From Christensenella minuta (GTDB taxonomy: Bacteria; Bacillota; Clostridia; Christensenellales; Christensenellaceae): a stretch of 64,000 bases of DNA. The translations under genes and the position numbers were made by a program. Of the stretch, positions 34,228 through 43,102 are shown piece by piece (position 1 is the first letter of the stretch; each line of letters starts with the position of its first letter). A model generated the notes under the pieces. That model was not told the origin of the DNA, ran no database searches, and worked only from the letters and a program-made list of their open reading frames with translations. The stretch spans positions 515,585 to 579,584 of the forward strand of contig NZ_CP029256.1 of the NCBI RefSeq assembly GCF_003628755.1, in the 5' to 3' direction.

Positions 34228-34974
34228 ATGAACGTACTTTTGGTCGGCGAATCATGGACTGTCCATGAGACGCATATGAAAGGATTTGACATCTTCAACG
34301 TGTGCCGGCACGAGGAACATTGCGGGGATATGCTGGCGGATGTGCTGAGGCGGGAAGGCTTTGACGTTGACTTTATACCCAGCCACGAGGCGCAGGCGGG
34401 TTTCCCCGGTACGGTAGGAAAGCTCAATGAATACGACGCGGTTATCCTGAGCGATATCGGCAGTAACACCCTGCTTCTTTCGCCGGATACGTTTTACCGT
34501 GGACAGCGCAGCCCCAATAAACTGCAGGCGCTGGCAGACTATGCGGAACAGGGCGGAGGCGTCGCGATGATCGGTGGGTATCTCAGTTTTGCGGGCATAG
34601 ATAACAAGGCGCGCTACGCAATGACTCCGCTCGCAAAAGCACTGCCTGTTGAAATATTGAATTATGACGACCGTGTGGAGTGCCCCGAAGGAATTGTGCC
34701 CCGGGTCACAGATGCCTCGCATCCGATCTTCAGGGGTATTGGGAAAGACTGGCCATTTTTCCTCGGATACAACAAAATCAAGGTGAAGGACGGGGCAAAG
34801 GAACTCGCAGTAATTGGCGAGGATACGTTTATTGCGGTTATGGAGTACGGGAAGGGGCGTACGCTCGCTTTTGCGTCGGATTGCGCGCCGCATTGGGGCC
34901 CGAAAGAATTCATGGACTGGGAAAGCTATCGTCCGTTGTTTGGAAATATGGTACGGTGGCTGTGTGGGAAGTAA
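34228..34974 (+). CDS. Putative glutamine amidotransferase-like protein (DUF1355/GATase1-like)
   Basis: A 248-residue protein of the class I amidotransferase-like fold. It begins VLLVGESWTVHETHMKGFD, followed by a nucleophile-elbow-like GGGVAMIGGYLSFAG near residue 112, which lacks the usual Cys, and a GKGRTLAFASDCAPHWGP stretch near 212. Family members occur beside sugar genes and may be hydrolases or scaffold-type proteins rather than amidotransferases. Strong AAGGAGGCG ribosome site. It ends directly before a perfect operator palindrome. Reaction unknown. Confidence 0.75.
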   Translation: MNVLLVGESWTVHETHMKGFDIFNVCRHEEHCGDMLADVLRREGFDVDFIPSHEAQAGFPGTVGKLNEYDAVILSDIGSNTLLLSPDTFYRGQRSPNKLQALADYAEQGGGVAMIGGYLSFAGIDNKARYAMTPLAKALPVEILNYDDRVECPEGIVPRVTDASHPIFRGIGKDWPFFLGYNKIKVKDGAKELAVIGEDTFIAVMEYGKGRTLAFASDCAPHWGPKEFMDWESYRPLFGNMVRWLCGK

Positions 34975-34976
34975 AG

Positions 34977-34994
34977 TTTTAAAGCGCTTTAAAA
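34977..34994. promoter_or_regulatory. Perfect 18-base operator palindrome
   Basis: TTTTAAAGCGCTTTAAAA is fully self-complementary, with the central CG typical of LacI/GalR-family sites. It starts three bases after the preceding stop codon and ends five bases before the -35 of the second regulator gene. Confidence 0.8.
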
Positions 34995-34999
34995 AATCC

Positions 35000-35029
35000 T
35001 TGACAATTGAATTATGATGGAGGTATAGT
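35000..35029 (+). promoter_or_regulatory. Promoter of the second LacI-type gene
   Basis: TTGACA (35000-35005) and TATAGT (35024-35029) have an 18-base spacer. The operator palindrome lies just upstream. Confidence 0.7.
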
Positions 35030-35078
35030 AAGACTGATCTTTTACATTCCTTAAACTGTAGATAAGCAGGTCGGTAAA

Positions 35079-36110
35079 ATGGCGACGACACTCAAGGATA
35101 TTGCAAAGAAACTCGGGATATCGGAAGCGACGGTTTCGCTTGCGCTGAATAATAATTCTCTGGTAAACGAGAAAACGAAAAAGCGCGTGCACGAGGCGGC
35201 CAAAGAACTCAAGTATTTTCCGAATATGGTTGCCAAGGGCCTTGCGACAAACAAAAGCAACACCATTGGCATCATCGTGCCGGATATCAACATTGTATTC
35301 TATGCCAATATCCTCCGGGCGATCGATGAGGTTGTGAACCGTGCGGGCTATAGCCTTCTTGCCGCCATGTCTAACAACGACCCGCAGATAGAGGAAGAGA
35401 TTATCAGGACGTTTATCTCAAAGCGAATCGAAGGGGTTCTGGCAGTGCCCACGAACAAACCTACGAAATTCCTTACCTCGTACCAGAAAGCGCTTCGGGA
35501 ATACAATATTCCCCTGGTGTATATTACGTCGCTGTATACGATCGATGAGATCAGGTATGTGATGGGGGATATCCGTGAAGGCACCTATATGCTGATAAAG
35601 CATTTGACAGACCTCGGTCACCGGAACATCGTGTTTATCGGCGGCAACAGGACGGTTCCTACAACCTCGCTGCGGCGGGAAGGATACAGCCGTGCGCTCG
35701 GGGAGAAGGGAATTCCGGTCTTTGCCGAAAATCTGATCGAATGCGAAGATATCCACTATGACCAGGCGGCGTTGGTTACGGAGGAGCTGATTGGCAGGAG
35801 GCGTGATTTCACGGCAATCTGCGCAATGAACGACGAGATGGCGCTCGGTGTAATCAACACCCTGCAAAAGGCGGGAATCCGTGTACCGGAGGATGTGTCG
35901 GTAGTGGGGTACGACAACACAATTTTTTCCAAACTATCTATGGTGGGGATTACTTCCATGGATTCCGATATCGAAGGGACCTGCCAGCAGGCAGTGGATA
36001 TGCTGTTGCAGGTCGTCCGTGGAGAAATCCCGGAGGAACCGCATATCATGACAAAGCCGGCAATGATCAAAAGGCAGTCGAGCGGGCCTGTAAAAGAAAC
36101 AGAAAATTAA
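35079..36110 (+). CDS. LacI-family transcriptional regulator
   Basis: Second sugar-responsive regulator of the island, 343 residues. It has the helix-turn-helix TLKDIAKKLGISEATVSLAL near residues 4-23, hinge region KKRVHEAAKELKYFPNMVAKGL, and an effector domain with GIIVPDINIVFYANILRAID near 66 and VVGYDNTIFSKLSMVGITS near 275. It is flanked by perfect palindromes on both sides, which makes it the best candidate for binding them. Its HTH differs clearly from that of the first regulator. Confidence 0.93.
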   Translation: MATTLKDIAKKLGISEATVSLALNNNSLVNEKTKKRVHEAAKELKYFPNMVAKGLATNKSNTIGIIVPDINIVFYANILRAIDEVVNRAGYSLLAAMSNNDPQIEEEIIRTFISKRIEGVLAVPTNKPTKFLTSYQKALREYNIPLVYITSLYTIDEIRYVMGDIREGTYMLIKHLTDLGHRNIVFIGGNRTVPTTSLRREGYSRALGEKGIPVFAENLIECEDIHYDQAALVTEELIGRRRDFTAICAMNDEMALGVINTLQKAGIRVPEDVSVVGYDNTIFSKLSMVGITSMDSDIEGTCQQAVDMLLQVVRGEIPEEPHIMTKPAMIKRQSSGPVKETEN

Positions 36111-36225
36111 GCGGTCAAAAGGCCGGTCCATCAGTAAATAAAGCATTCAAAGCACCTTAAAGCGTTCCCCGCGAAGGAGCGCAATCCCAAAAAACTGACA
36201 GTTGAAAGGTAGAGCTTAAGGCGGT

Positions 36226-36237
36226 AAAAGCGCTTTT
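36226..36237. promoter_or_regulatory. Operator half-length palindrome
   Basis: AAAAGCGCTTTT, a perfect 12-base palindrome sharing the AAAGCGCTTT core, 31 bases before the full palindrome at 36254. Confidence 0.6.
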
Positions 36238-36253
36238 CTAAAAGCAAATTGAA

Positions 36254-36271
36254 ATTTAAAGCGCTTTAAAT
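36254..36271. promoter_or_regulatory. Perfect 18-base operator palindrome before the sugar transporter
   Basis: ATTTAAAGCGCTTTAAAT is fully self-complementary and differs from the site at 34977 only in its end bases. It lies upstream of the importer promoter (TATAAT at 36308-36313, weak -35). Confidence 0.8.
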
Positions 36272-36307
36272 AAATGCGAACATAGAGTTTTCCTGAAAAT
36301 GGAAAAA

Positions 36308-36313
36308 TATAAT
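36308..36313 (+). promoter_or_regulatory. -10 of the sugar importer promoter
   Basis: TATAAT at 36308-36313 without a recognisable -35 at 17 bases, compatible with an activator or with control from the palindromes just upstream. Confidence 0.5.
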
Positions 36314-36341
36314 AAAGGACCATACTAAAGGAGGAAAAGAA

Positions 36342-37436
36342 ATGAAGAAGATTTTGGCAATTCTATTGGTAGTAGTGATGTCCGCCGCATTGTTTACGGC
36401 ATGCAGTGGCGGAACAGAGCCAAGCACAACCGCAAGCGCGGAAACTTCCACAGAAGCATCGACTGAGGCCGGGACGGAATCATCGGCATCCAGCGACGCT
36501 GACGGCGGCGCGGCGAAAGGCGACGGGAACTATACGATCGCTGTTGTTCCGAAGGACAGTACGAACCCGTGGTTTGTCCGCATGGAGGAAGGCGTAGCGA
36601 AGTATCAGGAAGAAAATCCCGGTATGACCGTATTCCAGAAGGGACCGGCTGAAACAGACGCGGCGCAGCAGATTCAGGTTGTAGAAGACCTGATTGCTCA
36701 GGGCGTTGACGCACTGTGCGTTGTTCCTCACGACCCGGGCGCAATGGAAGACGTTCTGAAGAAAGCGCGCGACCAGGGAATCGTTGTTGTTACGCATGAA
36801 GCTTCATCTATGGAAAACTGCGATTATGACCTCGAAGCGTTCAATTATGACGAGTACGGCGCATACATCATGAACACACTCGCAGAAGCAATGGGCGGCG
36901 AAGGCAAATATATCTGCATGGTCGGCTCCCTTACGAACGACTCCCACAACATGGAAGCGGACGGCGCAATCGCAGCGCAGGAAAAAGATTATCCGAACAT
37001 GGAATTGATCGACGAGCGCATCGTTACGGATGACAATGCTGAGACTGCTTACCAGAAGGCAAAAGAAGTTCTCAAAAAGTATCCTGACATCAAAGGATTC
37101 GTAGGAACCTCCTCCTTCGATGCTCCCGGCGCAGGCCGTGCAATCGAAGAGGCGGGCCTTATCGGCAAGGTGTTTGCAGTTGGTACAGGCATGCCGCAGA
37201 CAAATAAAGAACTGCTTGACAGCGGTGCGGTTTCCGCCCTTACCCTGTGGGATCCGGCAGACGCGGGTTATGCAATGTGCAAACTGGCCACGCTGATTCT
37301 GAACGGTGAAGAAGTTGGCGCAGGAACGGATCTCGGCCTTGACGGTTATGATAACCTCACGCTCGACGGGCACGTTCTGACGGGCAGCGCGTACATTACG
37401 CTCACAAAAGAAAACGTGGACGAATATAATTTCTAA
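36342..37436 (+). CDS. Sugar ABC transporter substrate-binding lipoprotein
   Basis: Extracellular receptor of a ribose-type importer, 364 residues. The lipoprotein signal ends in LFTAC (Cys21), then a Ser/Thr/Glu-rich linker to about residue 60, then the family 4 periplasmic-binding fold: VVPKDSTNPWFVRMEEG near 68, DALCVVPHDPGAMEDVLKKA near 125, TLWDPADAGYAMCKLA near 303. The pattern is closest to LsrB/RhaS-like receptors. Very strong AAAGGAGGAAA ribosome site. It heads the transport and catabolic operon. Confidence 0.94.
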   Translation: MKKILAILLVVVMSAALFTACSGGTEPSTTASAETSTEASTEAGTESSASSDADGGAAKGDGNYTIAVVPKDSTNPWFVRMEEGVAKYQEENPGMTVFQKGPAETDAAQQIQVVEDLIAQGVDALCVVPHDPGAMEDVLKKARDQGIVVVTHEASSMENCDYDLEAFNYDEYGAYIMNTLAEAMGGEGKYICMVGSLTNDSHNMEADGAIAAQEKDYPNMELIDERIVTDDNAETAYQKAKEVLKKYPDIKGFVGTSSFDAPGAGRAIEEAGLIGKVFAVGTGMPQTNKELLDSGAVSALTLWDPADAGYAMCKLATLILNGEEVGAGTDLGLDGYDNLTLDGHVLTGSAYITLTKENVDEYNF

Positions 37437-37525
37437 AAACAGGCTTACAGCGGGCGGCTCCAAAGCCGTCCGCTGTAGAAAAGCCTTTGAACAGCCAAAA
37501 AAAGCGGCGAAAGGATTGGGTATCT

Positions 37526-39034
37526 ATGCAGGACGAATATATTTTAAAAGCCACGGATATCATTAAGTCGTTTGCGGGTGTAAAGGCGCTTAGGGGCGTC
37601 AACCTCGAAATAAAAAAGGGTGAGATACATTGCCTCGCAGGAGAAAATGGCTGCGGCAAATCGACGTTGATCAAAATTATCTCCGGCGTTTACAGCCTTG
37701 ACAGCGGCAAAGTGGAATTTAATGGGGTCGACCAGACCCATCAGCTTTCTCCCATCAACGCGATTATGAATGGGATTCAGGTTATTTATCAGGACTTTTC
37801 GATTTTCCCCAATTTATCGGTGATGGAGAATCTGGCTTACAACAGCGAACTTATGCAGAAGCGGAAATTTGTAAATTGGAAACGCTTCCGCGCGATCGCC
37901 GAGGAGGCGGTCAGCAAAATTAACTTTAACGTAGACCTTGAAGCCAAGGTTGGGACTCTGCCGGTTGCGGATAAACAGCTCGTGGCGATTTCCCGCGCAC
38001 TCATCAATAATGCAAAGCTTATCATCATGGATGAACCTACTACGGCCCTTACAAAAAAGGAAGTAGAGGCACTTTTCAAAATCATCAAGGATTTGCAGAG
38101 TCAGGGAATCGCGATTCTCTTCGTCAGCCACAAGCTCGACGAGGTATTTGAAATCTCAGAGCGTTTTACTATCTTGCGGAACGGACAGAATGTCAAAGAC
38201 GGCGACACCTCGGAGCTCGACAGCGATAAATTTACTTATTATATGACGGGGCGTCATTTCGAGAACAAGCATTTTACAGCGGAGATCAAGGATGAGAAGC
38301 CCGTGCTTGAAGTCAGGGACCTCTCATGCGAAGGCGACTATGAAGACGTTACGTTCGACCTGCGCAAAGGCGAGATTCTTGGGATCACTGGGTTGCTCGG
38401 TTCCGGACGTACGGAGCTTGCGCTTTCCCTGTTCGGCCTGAAAAAGCCGACGGCGGGAAAGATTTTTATGAATGGAAAAGAAATTAAGCTTACTTCGGTT
38501 GGGGAAGCAATGAAAAACAAGATTGGATATGTGCCGGAAGACCGCCTTACGGAAGGACTGTTCCTTGACCAGTCTATCGGCCGTAATATAGTAATATCCG
38601 AACTCAAGGACCTTTCCTCGAAGATTGGCATGATCGACCAGGAGAAACGGCAGAGCGAAGTGGAAAAGTGGGTCGAGGAGCTTAAGATCAAGGTGGCGGA
38701 TCCGGACCTTGCCGCCTCTACGCTTTCGGGCGGAAACCAGCAGCGTATTGTGCTTGCGAAGTGGCTGGCGACGAATCCGGAAGTATTGATCCTCAACGGG
38801 CCGACAGTGGGCGTTGATATCGGCTCTAAGCATGATATGCATGCGATCCTGCACGAACTTGCAAAGAGCGGCCTTGGGATTATCATCATATCGGACGACC
38901 TCCCCGAGGTAATCACGAATTGCAGCCGGGTACTGATTATGCGCGGCGGCAGGATAACAGGAGAAGTCGACCCGCTCCAGGTCACGGAAGCCGACCTCAC
39001 AAAACAGGTCACGGACGTTGCCGTGAACGGCTGA
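37526..39034 (+). CDS. Sugar ABC transporter ATP-binding protein (two ATPase domains)
   Basis: Energises the ribose-type importer, 502 residues with two ABC domains. Domain 1 has Walker A GENGCGKST near residue 38 and an intact Walker B IIMDEPTTALTKKE near 168. Domain 2 has a Walker-A-like GLLGSGRTE near 290, signature LSGGNQQRIVLAKWL near 400, and a Walker B reading ILNGPTVGVD, with Asn424-Gly425 in place of the usual Asp-Glu, so domain 2 probably binds but does not hydrolyse ATP. ATG 37526 follows AAGGA by 10 bases; an ATG at 37487 has no clear site. Confidence 0.93.
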   Translation: MQDEYILKATDIIKSFAGVKALRGVNLEIKKGEIHCLAGENGCGKSTLIKIISGVYSLDSGKVEFNGVDQTHQLSPINAIMNGIQVIYQDFSIFPNLSVMENLAYNSELMQKRKFVNWKRFRAIAEEAVSKINFNVDLEAKVGTLPVADKQLVAISRALINNAKLIIMDEPTTALTKKEVEALFKIIKDLQSQGIAILFVSHKLDEVFEISERFTILRNGQNVKDGDTSELDSDKFTYYMTGRHFENKHFTAEIKDEKPVLEVRDLSCEGDYEDVTFDLRKGEILGITGLLGSGRTELALSLFGLKKPTAGKIFMNGKEIKLTSVGEAMKNKIGYVPEDRLTEGLFLDQSIGRNIVISELKDLSSKIGMIDQEKRQSEVEKWVEELKIKVADPDLAASTLSGGNQQRIVLAKWLATNPEVLILNGPTVGVDIGSKHDMHAILHELAKSGLGIIIISDDLPEVITNCSRVLIMRGGRITGEVDPLQVTEADLTKQVTDVAVNG

Positions 39035-39050
39035 GGAAAGGAGCGAAGCT

Positions 39051-40070
39051 ATGAATAAAATAAAAAAACTGACTCATCAGACAGAATTTTATATTTTCCT
39101 TGTAATCATCGTCCTGGCGCTGATTATACAGGCGCGCAGCAACCAGTTCTTTACGGGGAACAACCTCGTTGACCTTGCCAATGCGCTGATTGTTCCCGCG
39201 CTGTTCAGCATCGGGACGTTCATGATTATCGTATCCGGCGGGATCGACGTATCCTTCCCGGCGCTCGCAGCACTTGCGTCCTATATCGTGACGGTCGTGC
39301 TCAACGGAATGAACTACACGGGACCGATTATCGTCCCGTTCCTCTTTGCGGGTGCAATCGGACTCGCTTGCGGCGCGTTCAACGGCCTGTTCATCGCCAA
39401 GATGCGGCTGCCCGCACTGATTGCCACGCTGGGTACGCAGAGCGTATTCCGCGGGATTTTGCAGGGCGCACTCAATGCACAGCAGATTAATACACTCCCG
39501 CCCTCGATGAAGGAATTCGGGCAGAGCAGCCTGTTTGTCTCGCAGAACGCGGATGGCGTAACTTCCATGATGCCGACGGCGTTCCTGGCGCTTGTGGTCG
39601 TTGTAGTGATTGCATTTATCATCCTGCGCTACACGATGCTCGGGCGGGGTATCTATGCGATCGGCGGAGACGAAAGCTCCGCAAACCGCGCCGGCTTCAA
39701 AGTAGTAAAAACGAAATTCTTTGTATACTGTTTCGCGGGCGTTGTCGCCGGCATTACAGGGATTATCCGCGCATGCATGATGAATATGGTGCACCCGACG
39801 AATATGTTCGGTATGGAAATGACCGTTATCGCGGCGATCGTCCTCGGCGGCACGAGTATTACGGGCGGTACGGGAACGCTCACAGGCACAATCCTTGGCA
39901 TTTTCCTTTTGACCATGGTGCAGAACAGCCTCATTATGCTCGGCGTACCGGCTTACTGGCAGGACTTCATGACGGGTCTTCTGATAATCATTGGTACGGC
40001 GGTATCCTCTGTGCAGATACTGCGCAGCCAAAAACAAAGAAAACCCAGCCTTTCAAAGGCCGGTTCGTAA
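39051..40070 (+). CDS. Sugar ABC transporter permease
   Basis: Membrane subunit of the ribose-type importer, 339 residues with about nine hydrophobic segments. The family features are IVSGGIDVSFPALAALASYI near residue 62, FNGLFIAKMRLPALIATLGT near 108 and the near-terminal AAIVLGGTSITGGTGTLTGT. The ATG follows GGAAAGGAGCG. It is followed 15 bases later by a second, related permease, so the channel is likely a heterodimer. Confidence 0.94.
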   Translation: MNKIKKLTHQTEFYIFLVIIVLALIIQARSNQFFTGNNLVDLANALIVPALFSIGTFMIIVSGGIDVSFPALAALASYIVTVVLNGMNYTGPIIVPFLFAGAIGLACGAFNGLFIAKMRLPALIATLGTQSVFRGILQGALNAQQINTLPPSMKEFGQSSLFVSQNADGVTSMMPTAFLALVVVVVIAFIILRYTMLGRGIYAIGGDESSANRAGFKVVKTKFFVYCFAGVVAGITGIIRACMMNMVHPTNMFGMEMTVIAAIVLGGTSITGGTGTLTGTILGIFLLTMVQNSLIMLGVPAYWQDFMTGLLIIIGTAVSSVQILRSQKQRKPSLSKAGS

Positions 40071-40085
40071 GGGAGGAATGATGAG

Positions 40086-41153
40086 ATGAAAAATAATGCA
40101 ACATTTTCCATGCGAATCAAGAATTGGTATGGGCACGATAAAAATTTTGCACGACTGCTGATTATCTTTATATTGGTCGTCGTTGCGTTCAGCATTATCA
40201 ATCCGTCGAAATTTCTGACGGTAGCCAATTTCCAATCCATGGTATACCAGTTTCCGGAATTTGGTCTCATGTCCCTCGGCGTTATGCTGACCATGCTTCT
40301 CGGCGGGATTGACCTGTCGGTAGTAGGTATGGCAAACCTGACGGCGATTACGGCGGCATCGACGCTTGTTGCGTTTGTACCGGAAGGGGCAAGCGATGGA
40401 CAAACAATGATGGTCATTGTGTTTGCTGTGATCCTCGGGATCGTAGTGGGCAGCGCTGCGGGGTTCCTCAATGGCAACCTGGTCTCGCGGCTCCACATAC
40501 CGCCGATTCTTGCTACGCTTGGCAGCCAGCAGCTTTTCACAGGCATAGGACTGATTATTACGCAGGGCAGTTCTATCAGCCGTCTGCCCGCAATGTATGC
40601 GGAGACAGGGAAGACACTGGTGGCGGGCTTTATCCCGCTGGCGCTGTTCATATTTATCGGCGCTGTCATTGTTCTGAGTATCATGCTCAATAAGACAACG
40701 TTCGGGACGAGCCTGTATATGATGGGTTCCAACCCTGTTGCCTCCAAGTTCAGCGGACTCAACAATACGGCGGTGACGAATAAAGCTTATATGCTTTCGG
40801 GAACGCTTTCCGCGATTGCCGGACTGATTATGCTGGTAAACTATAATTCGGCCAAGCCGGATTATGGCAGCGCCTATACCCTCCAGTGCATCCTGATCGT
40901 AGTGCTGGGCGGCGTAAATCCGAACGGAGGGTTCGGAAAGGTCGGCGGCGTTGCGCTCGCGATCCTGATTTTGCAGGTGCTCTCTTCGGGGCTGAATTTG
41001 TTCCCGACGATCAGTAATTTCTACCGCCAGCTTATCTGGGGCGGCGTGCTTCTTGCGGTGCTGACGCTGAACTACTTTACCGAACTCAGGGAGAAGAAGA
41101 GGATATCGACTTCCTACAAGAATGACAGGACAAAAGAAGCAGCAAAGGCGTAA
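40086..41153 (+). CDS. Sugar ABC transporter permease
   Basis: Second permease subunit, 355 residues with about nine hydrophobic segments. It has MLLGGIDLSVVGMANLTAIT near residue 73, GNLVSRLHIPPILATLGSQQ near 133 and ILIVVLGGVNPNGGFGKVGG near 270, the equivalents of the motifs in the preceding permease. The ATG follows GGGAGGAATG. Both permeases are full length and clearly different in sequence. Confidence 0.94.
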   Translation: MKNNATFSMRIKNWYGHDKNFARLLIIFILVVVAFSIINPSKFLTVANFQSMVYQFPEFGLMSLGVMLTMLLGGIDLSVVGMANLTAITAASTLVAFVPEGASDGQTMMVIVFAVILGIVVGSAAGFLNGNLVSRLHIPPILATLGSQQLFTGIGLIITQGSSISRLPAMYAETGKTLVAGFIPLALFIFIGAVIVLSIMLNKTTFGTSLYMMGSNPVASKFSGLNNTAVTNKAYMLSGTLSAIAGLIMLVNYNSAKPDYGSAYTLQCILIVVLGGVNPNGGFGKVGGVALAILILQVLSSGLNLFPTISNFYRQLIWGGVLLAVLTLNYFTELREKKRISTSYKNDRTKEAAKA

Positions 41154-41172
41154 AGACGAAAGAGGGATGACA

Positions 41173-42252
41173 ATGAAGATAAGATTAAGCGAAGCTGCAT
41201 TTACAGACAACAAAACGCTGTTTGCGGATGCAGGAGAACTGAAGGCGTACCTTTTCCGCTATGAAAGCGGAATTTGCGCCGTCAAAATCGAAAACAGCAA
41301 AGGGTATGCCACGGTGCTCCCTTTCAACGGACAAATGGTATGGGATGCGGTCTTCTGCGGCCGCTCCCTCAAAATGCAAACAAGCTTCGACCAGCCGCGC
41401 AAGCGCGGGATTTTCCGCGACACCTACGGATGCTACGTGATGCACTGCGGCGCGCTGGCAATGGGTTGCCCTTCGCCGGAGGATGATCACGGGCACCATG
41501 GAGAACTTCCATACGTGACATACGATCGGGCGTTCCTTGTGAGTGGTGAGGACGAAAAAGGCCGATATATGGGCGTGACAGGGGAATATGAATACAACCG
41601 CGCATTTGGCAGCCATTATATGGCGCGGCCTATCGCGAAGGTTTATGAAGGCAGCACCCTTATCGATGTGGGAATTGAAATCGAGAATATGGCGGCGCAT
41701 CCGATGGACCTGATGTATATGTGCCATGTCAACAACGCCCCGGAGCCGGGCGCGGAAATTTATCAGACGCTTCCATGGACTCCGGAAAATATGGTCGTCC
41801 GGGTAAGCATTCCGCAGTATAACGAACCGGATCCGGCATTTATGGAACTTTTGGGCCGGGTGCAGAAAGACGTATCTGTCACACGCGTAATTGGTGAAGG
41901 AGATGTATACGATCCGGAAATCGTACTTTTCCTGCGCGGCGTGCGGGGCGATGAAAAAGGCAAGGCGCATTTCCTTTACATCCACAAGGACGGCTCGGCG
42001 GATTACACAACGTATGATGCGGCAGTTTTAAACCGCGGCGTACGCTGGATGGTGAACCACGACGACTGGAAGTCCATGGGTATGGTGCTCCCGGCGACTG
42101 CGGAGCCGGAAGGCTATCTCGCGGAAAAGAAAAAAGGAAATGTGCGTATTCTGCCTGGAAAAGAAACGTTCCATGCGGAAGTCACGGTTGGCTATCTTGC
42201 CCCCGAAGAAGCGCAGCAGGTAAAGGACAAGATCGAAACGGTCATGAAATAA
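41173..42252 (+). CDS. DUF4432 / aldose-1-epimerase-like protein
   Basis: A 359-residue beta-sandwich protein of the galactose-mutarotase-like superfamily. The start ATG 41173 follows GAGGG by 6 bases (ATG 41167 overlaps it). Conserved-looking stations include LPFNGQMVWDAVFCGRSLKM near residue 50, HGHHGELPY near 105 and DLMYMCHVNNAPEPGA near 180, whose His residues and acidic residues would line the sugar site. It probably interconverts anomers or isomers of the imported sugar or its phosphate. No firm substrate. Confidence 0.8.
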   Translation: MKIRLSEAAFTDNKTLFADAGELKAYLFRYESGICAVKIENSKGYATVLPFNGQMVWDAVFCGRSLKMQTSFDQPRKRGIFRDTYGCYVMHCGALAMGCPSPEDDHGHHGELPYVTYDRAFLVSGEDEKGRYMGVTGEYEYNRAFGSHYMARPIAKVYEGSTLIDVGIEIENMAAHPMDLMYMCHVNNAPEPGAEIYQTLPWTPENMVVRVSIPQYNEPDPAFMELLGRVQKDVSVTRVIGEGDVYDPEIVLFLRGVRGDEKGKAHFLYIHKDGSADYTTYDAAVLNRGVRWMVNHDDWKSMGMVLPATAEPEGYLAEKKKGNVRILPGKETFHAEVTVGYLAPEEAQQVKDKIETVMK

Positions 42253-42265
42253 GGAGACGAGAACT

Positions 42266-43102
42266 ATGGGCCAAGACCTGAAATCGATTTTTACTCATCA
42301 AAAGCCGATCATCGGCATGGTACATTTGCGGCCGCTTCCCGGTTCGCCGATGTATGATAAAAAAAATATGTGTATGGAGCGGATTATAGATACCGCGGTC
42401 AAGGAAGCACAGCTCCTGGAAGAAGGCGGTGTGGACGGGCTGCAGATCGAAAACATCTGGGATTATCCTTACGTAAAAGGAGAAGATATCGGCGACGAAA
42501 CAGTTGCCGCGATGACGGCGGCAGCGGTAAATGTGAAGCAGAATGTTAAGATCCCAATTGGTGTAAACTGCCATCTCAACGGCGCGGAACAGGCGCTCGC
42601 AATAGCGGTTGCGGTAGGCGCGCGGTGGATTCGCGTGTTTGAGTGGGTAAATGCCTATGTTTCTCATGCCGGCATCCTCGAAGGGGTGGGCGGCAAGCTC
42701 TCGAGATACCGCACTGCATTAGGCGCGCGTGACGACGTGTTGTTCCTATGCGACGTGAACGTAAAGCACGGAAGCCACTTTATCATTTCCGACAGGACGC
42801 TTGCGGAGCAGGCAAACGATGCGGTCACGGAGGGAGCGGAGGCGCTTATTGTTACGGGCTTTGAAACGGGGATCGCCCCTACGCCTGAAAAGGTGCGCGA
42901 GTTTTCGGAGCATGTGGATGTTCCGGTGTTCCTTGGCAGCGGTACAACGAGCGAAAATGTGCAAGAATTGCTGAAGTATTCCGACGGTGCGATCGTGGGG
43001 AGCTATTTCAAGGAAGACAATAGCTGGAAAAAGCCTGTGAGCCTCGAACGTACCCGGAGGTTTATGGACGAGGTATGGAGTATTCGCAATGGAAAAGGAT
43101 AA
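42266..43102 (+). CDS. BtpA/SgcQ family TIM-barrel protein
   Basis: A 278-residue member of the BtpA family, named for a photosystem I biogenesis protein but found in bacterial sugar clusters (SgcQ). Typical motifs are PIIGMVHLRPLPGSP near residue 13, GVDGLQIENIWDYPY near 54, IGVNCHLNGAEQALAIAVAV near 94, and GAEALIVTGFETG near 193 with FLGSGTTSENVQELL near 224. Its reaction is not known; a role as an aldolase- or isomerase-type barrel on a sugar phosphate is plausible from its neighbours. It overlaps the kinase gene by 14 bases. Confidence 0.88.
   Translation: MGQDLKSIFTHQKPIIGMVHLRPLPGSPMYDKKNMCMERIIDTAVKEAQLLEEGGVDGLQIENIWDYPYVKGEDIGDETVAAMTAAAVNVKQNVKIPIGVNCHLNGAEQALAIAVAVGARWIRVFEWVNAYVSHAGILEGVGGKLSRYRTALGARDDVLFLCDVNVKHGSHFIISDRTLAEQANDAVTEGAEALIVTGFETGIAPTPEKVREFSEHVDVPVFLGSGTTSENVQELLKYSDGAIVGSYFKEDNSWKKPVSLERTRRFMDEVWSIRNGKG

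Noticed and set aside
39009-41213. Two long minus-strand ORFs opposite the sugar permeases
   Set aside because: They mirror hydrophobic coding sequence, read as low-complexity charged protein, and have no start signals.
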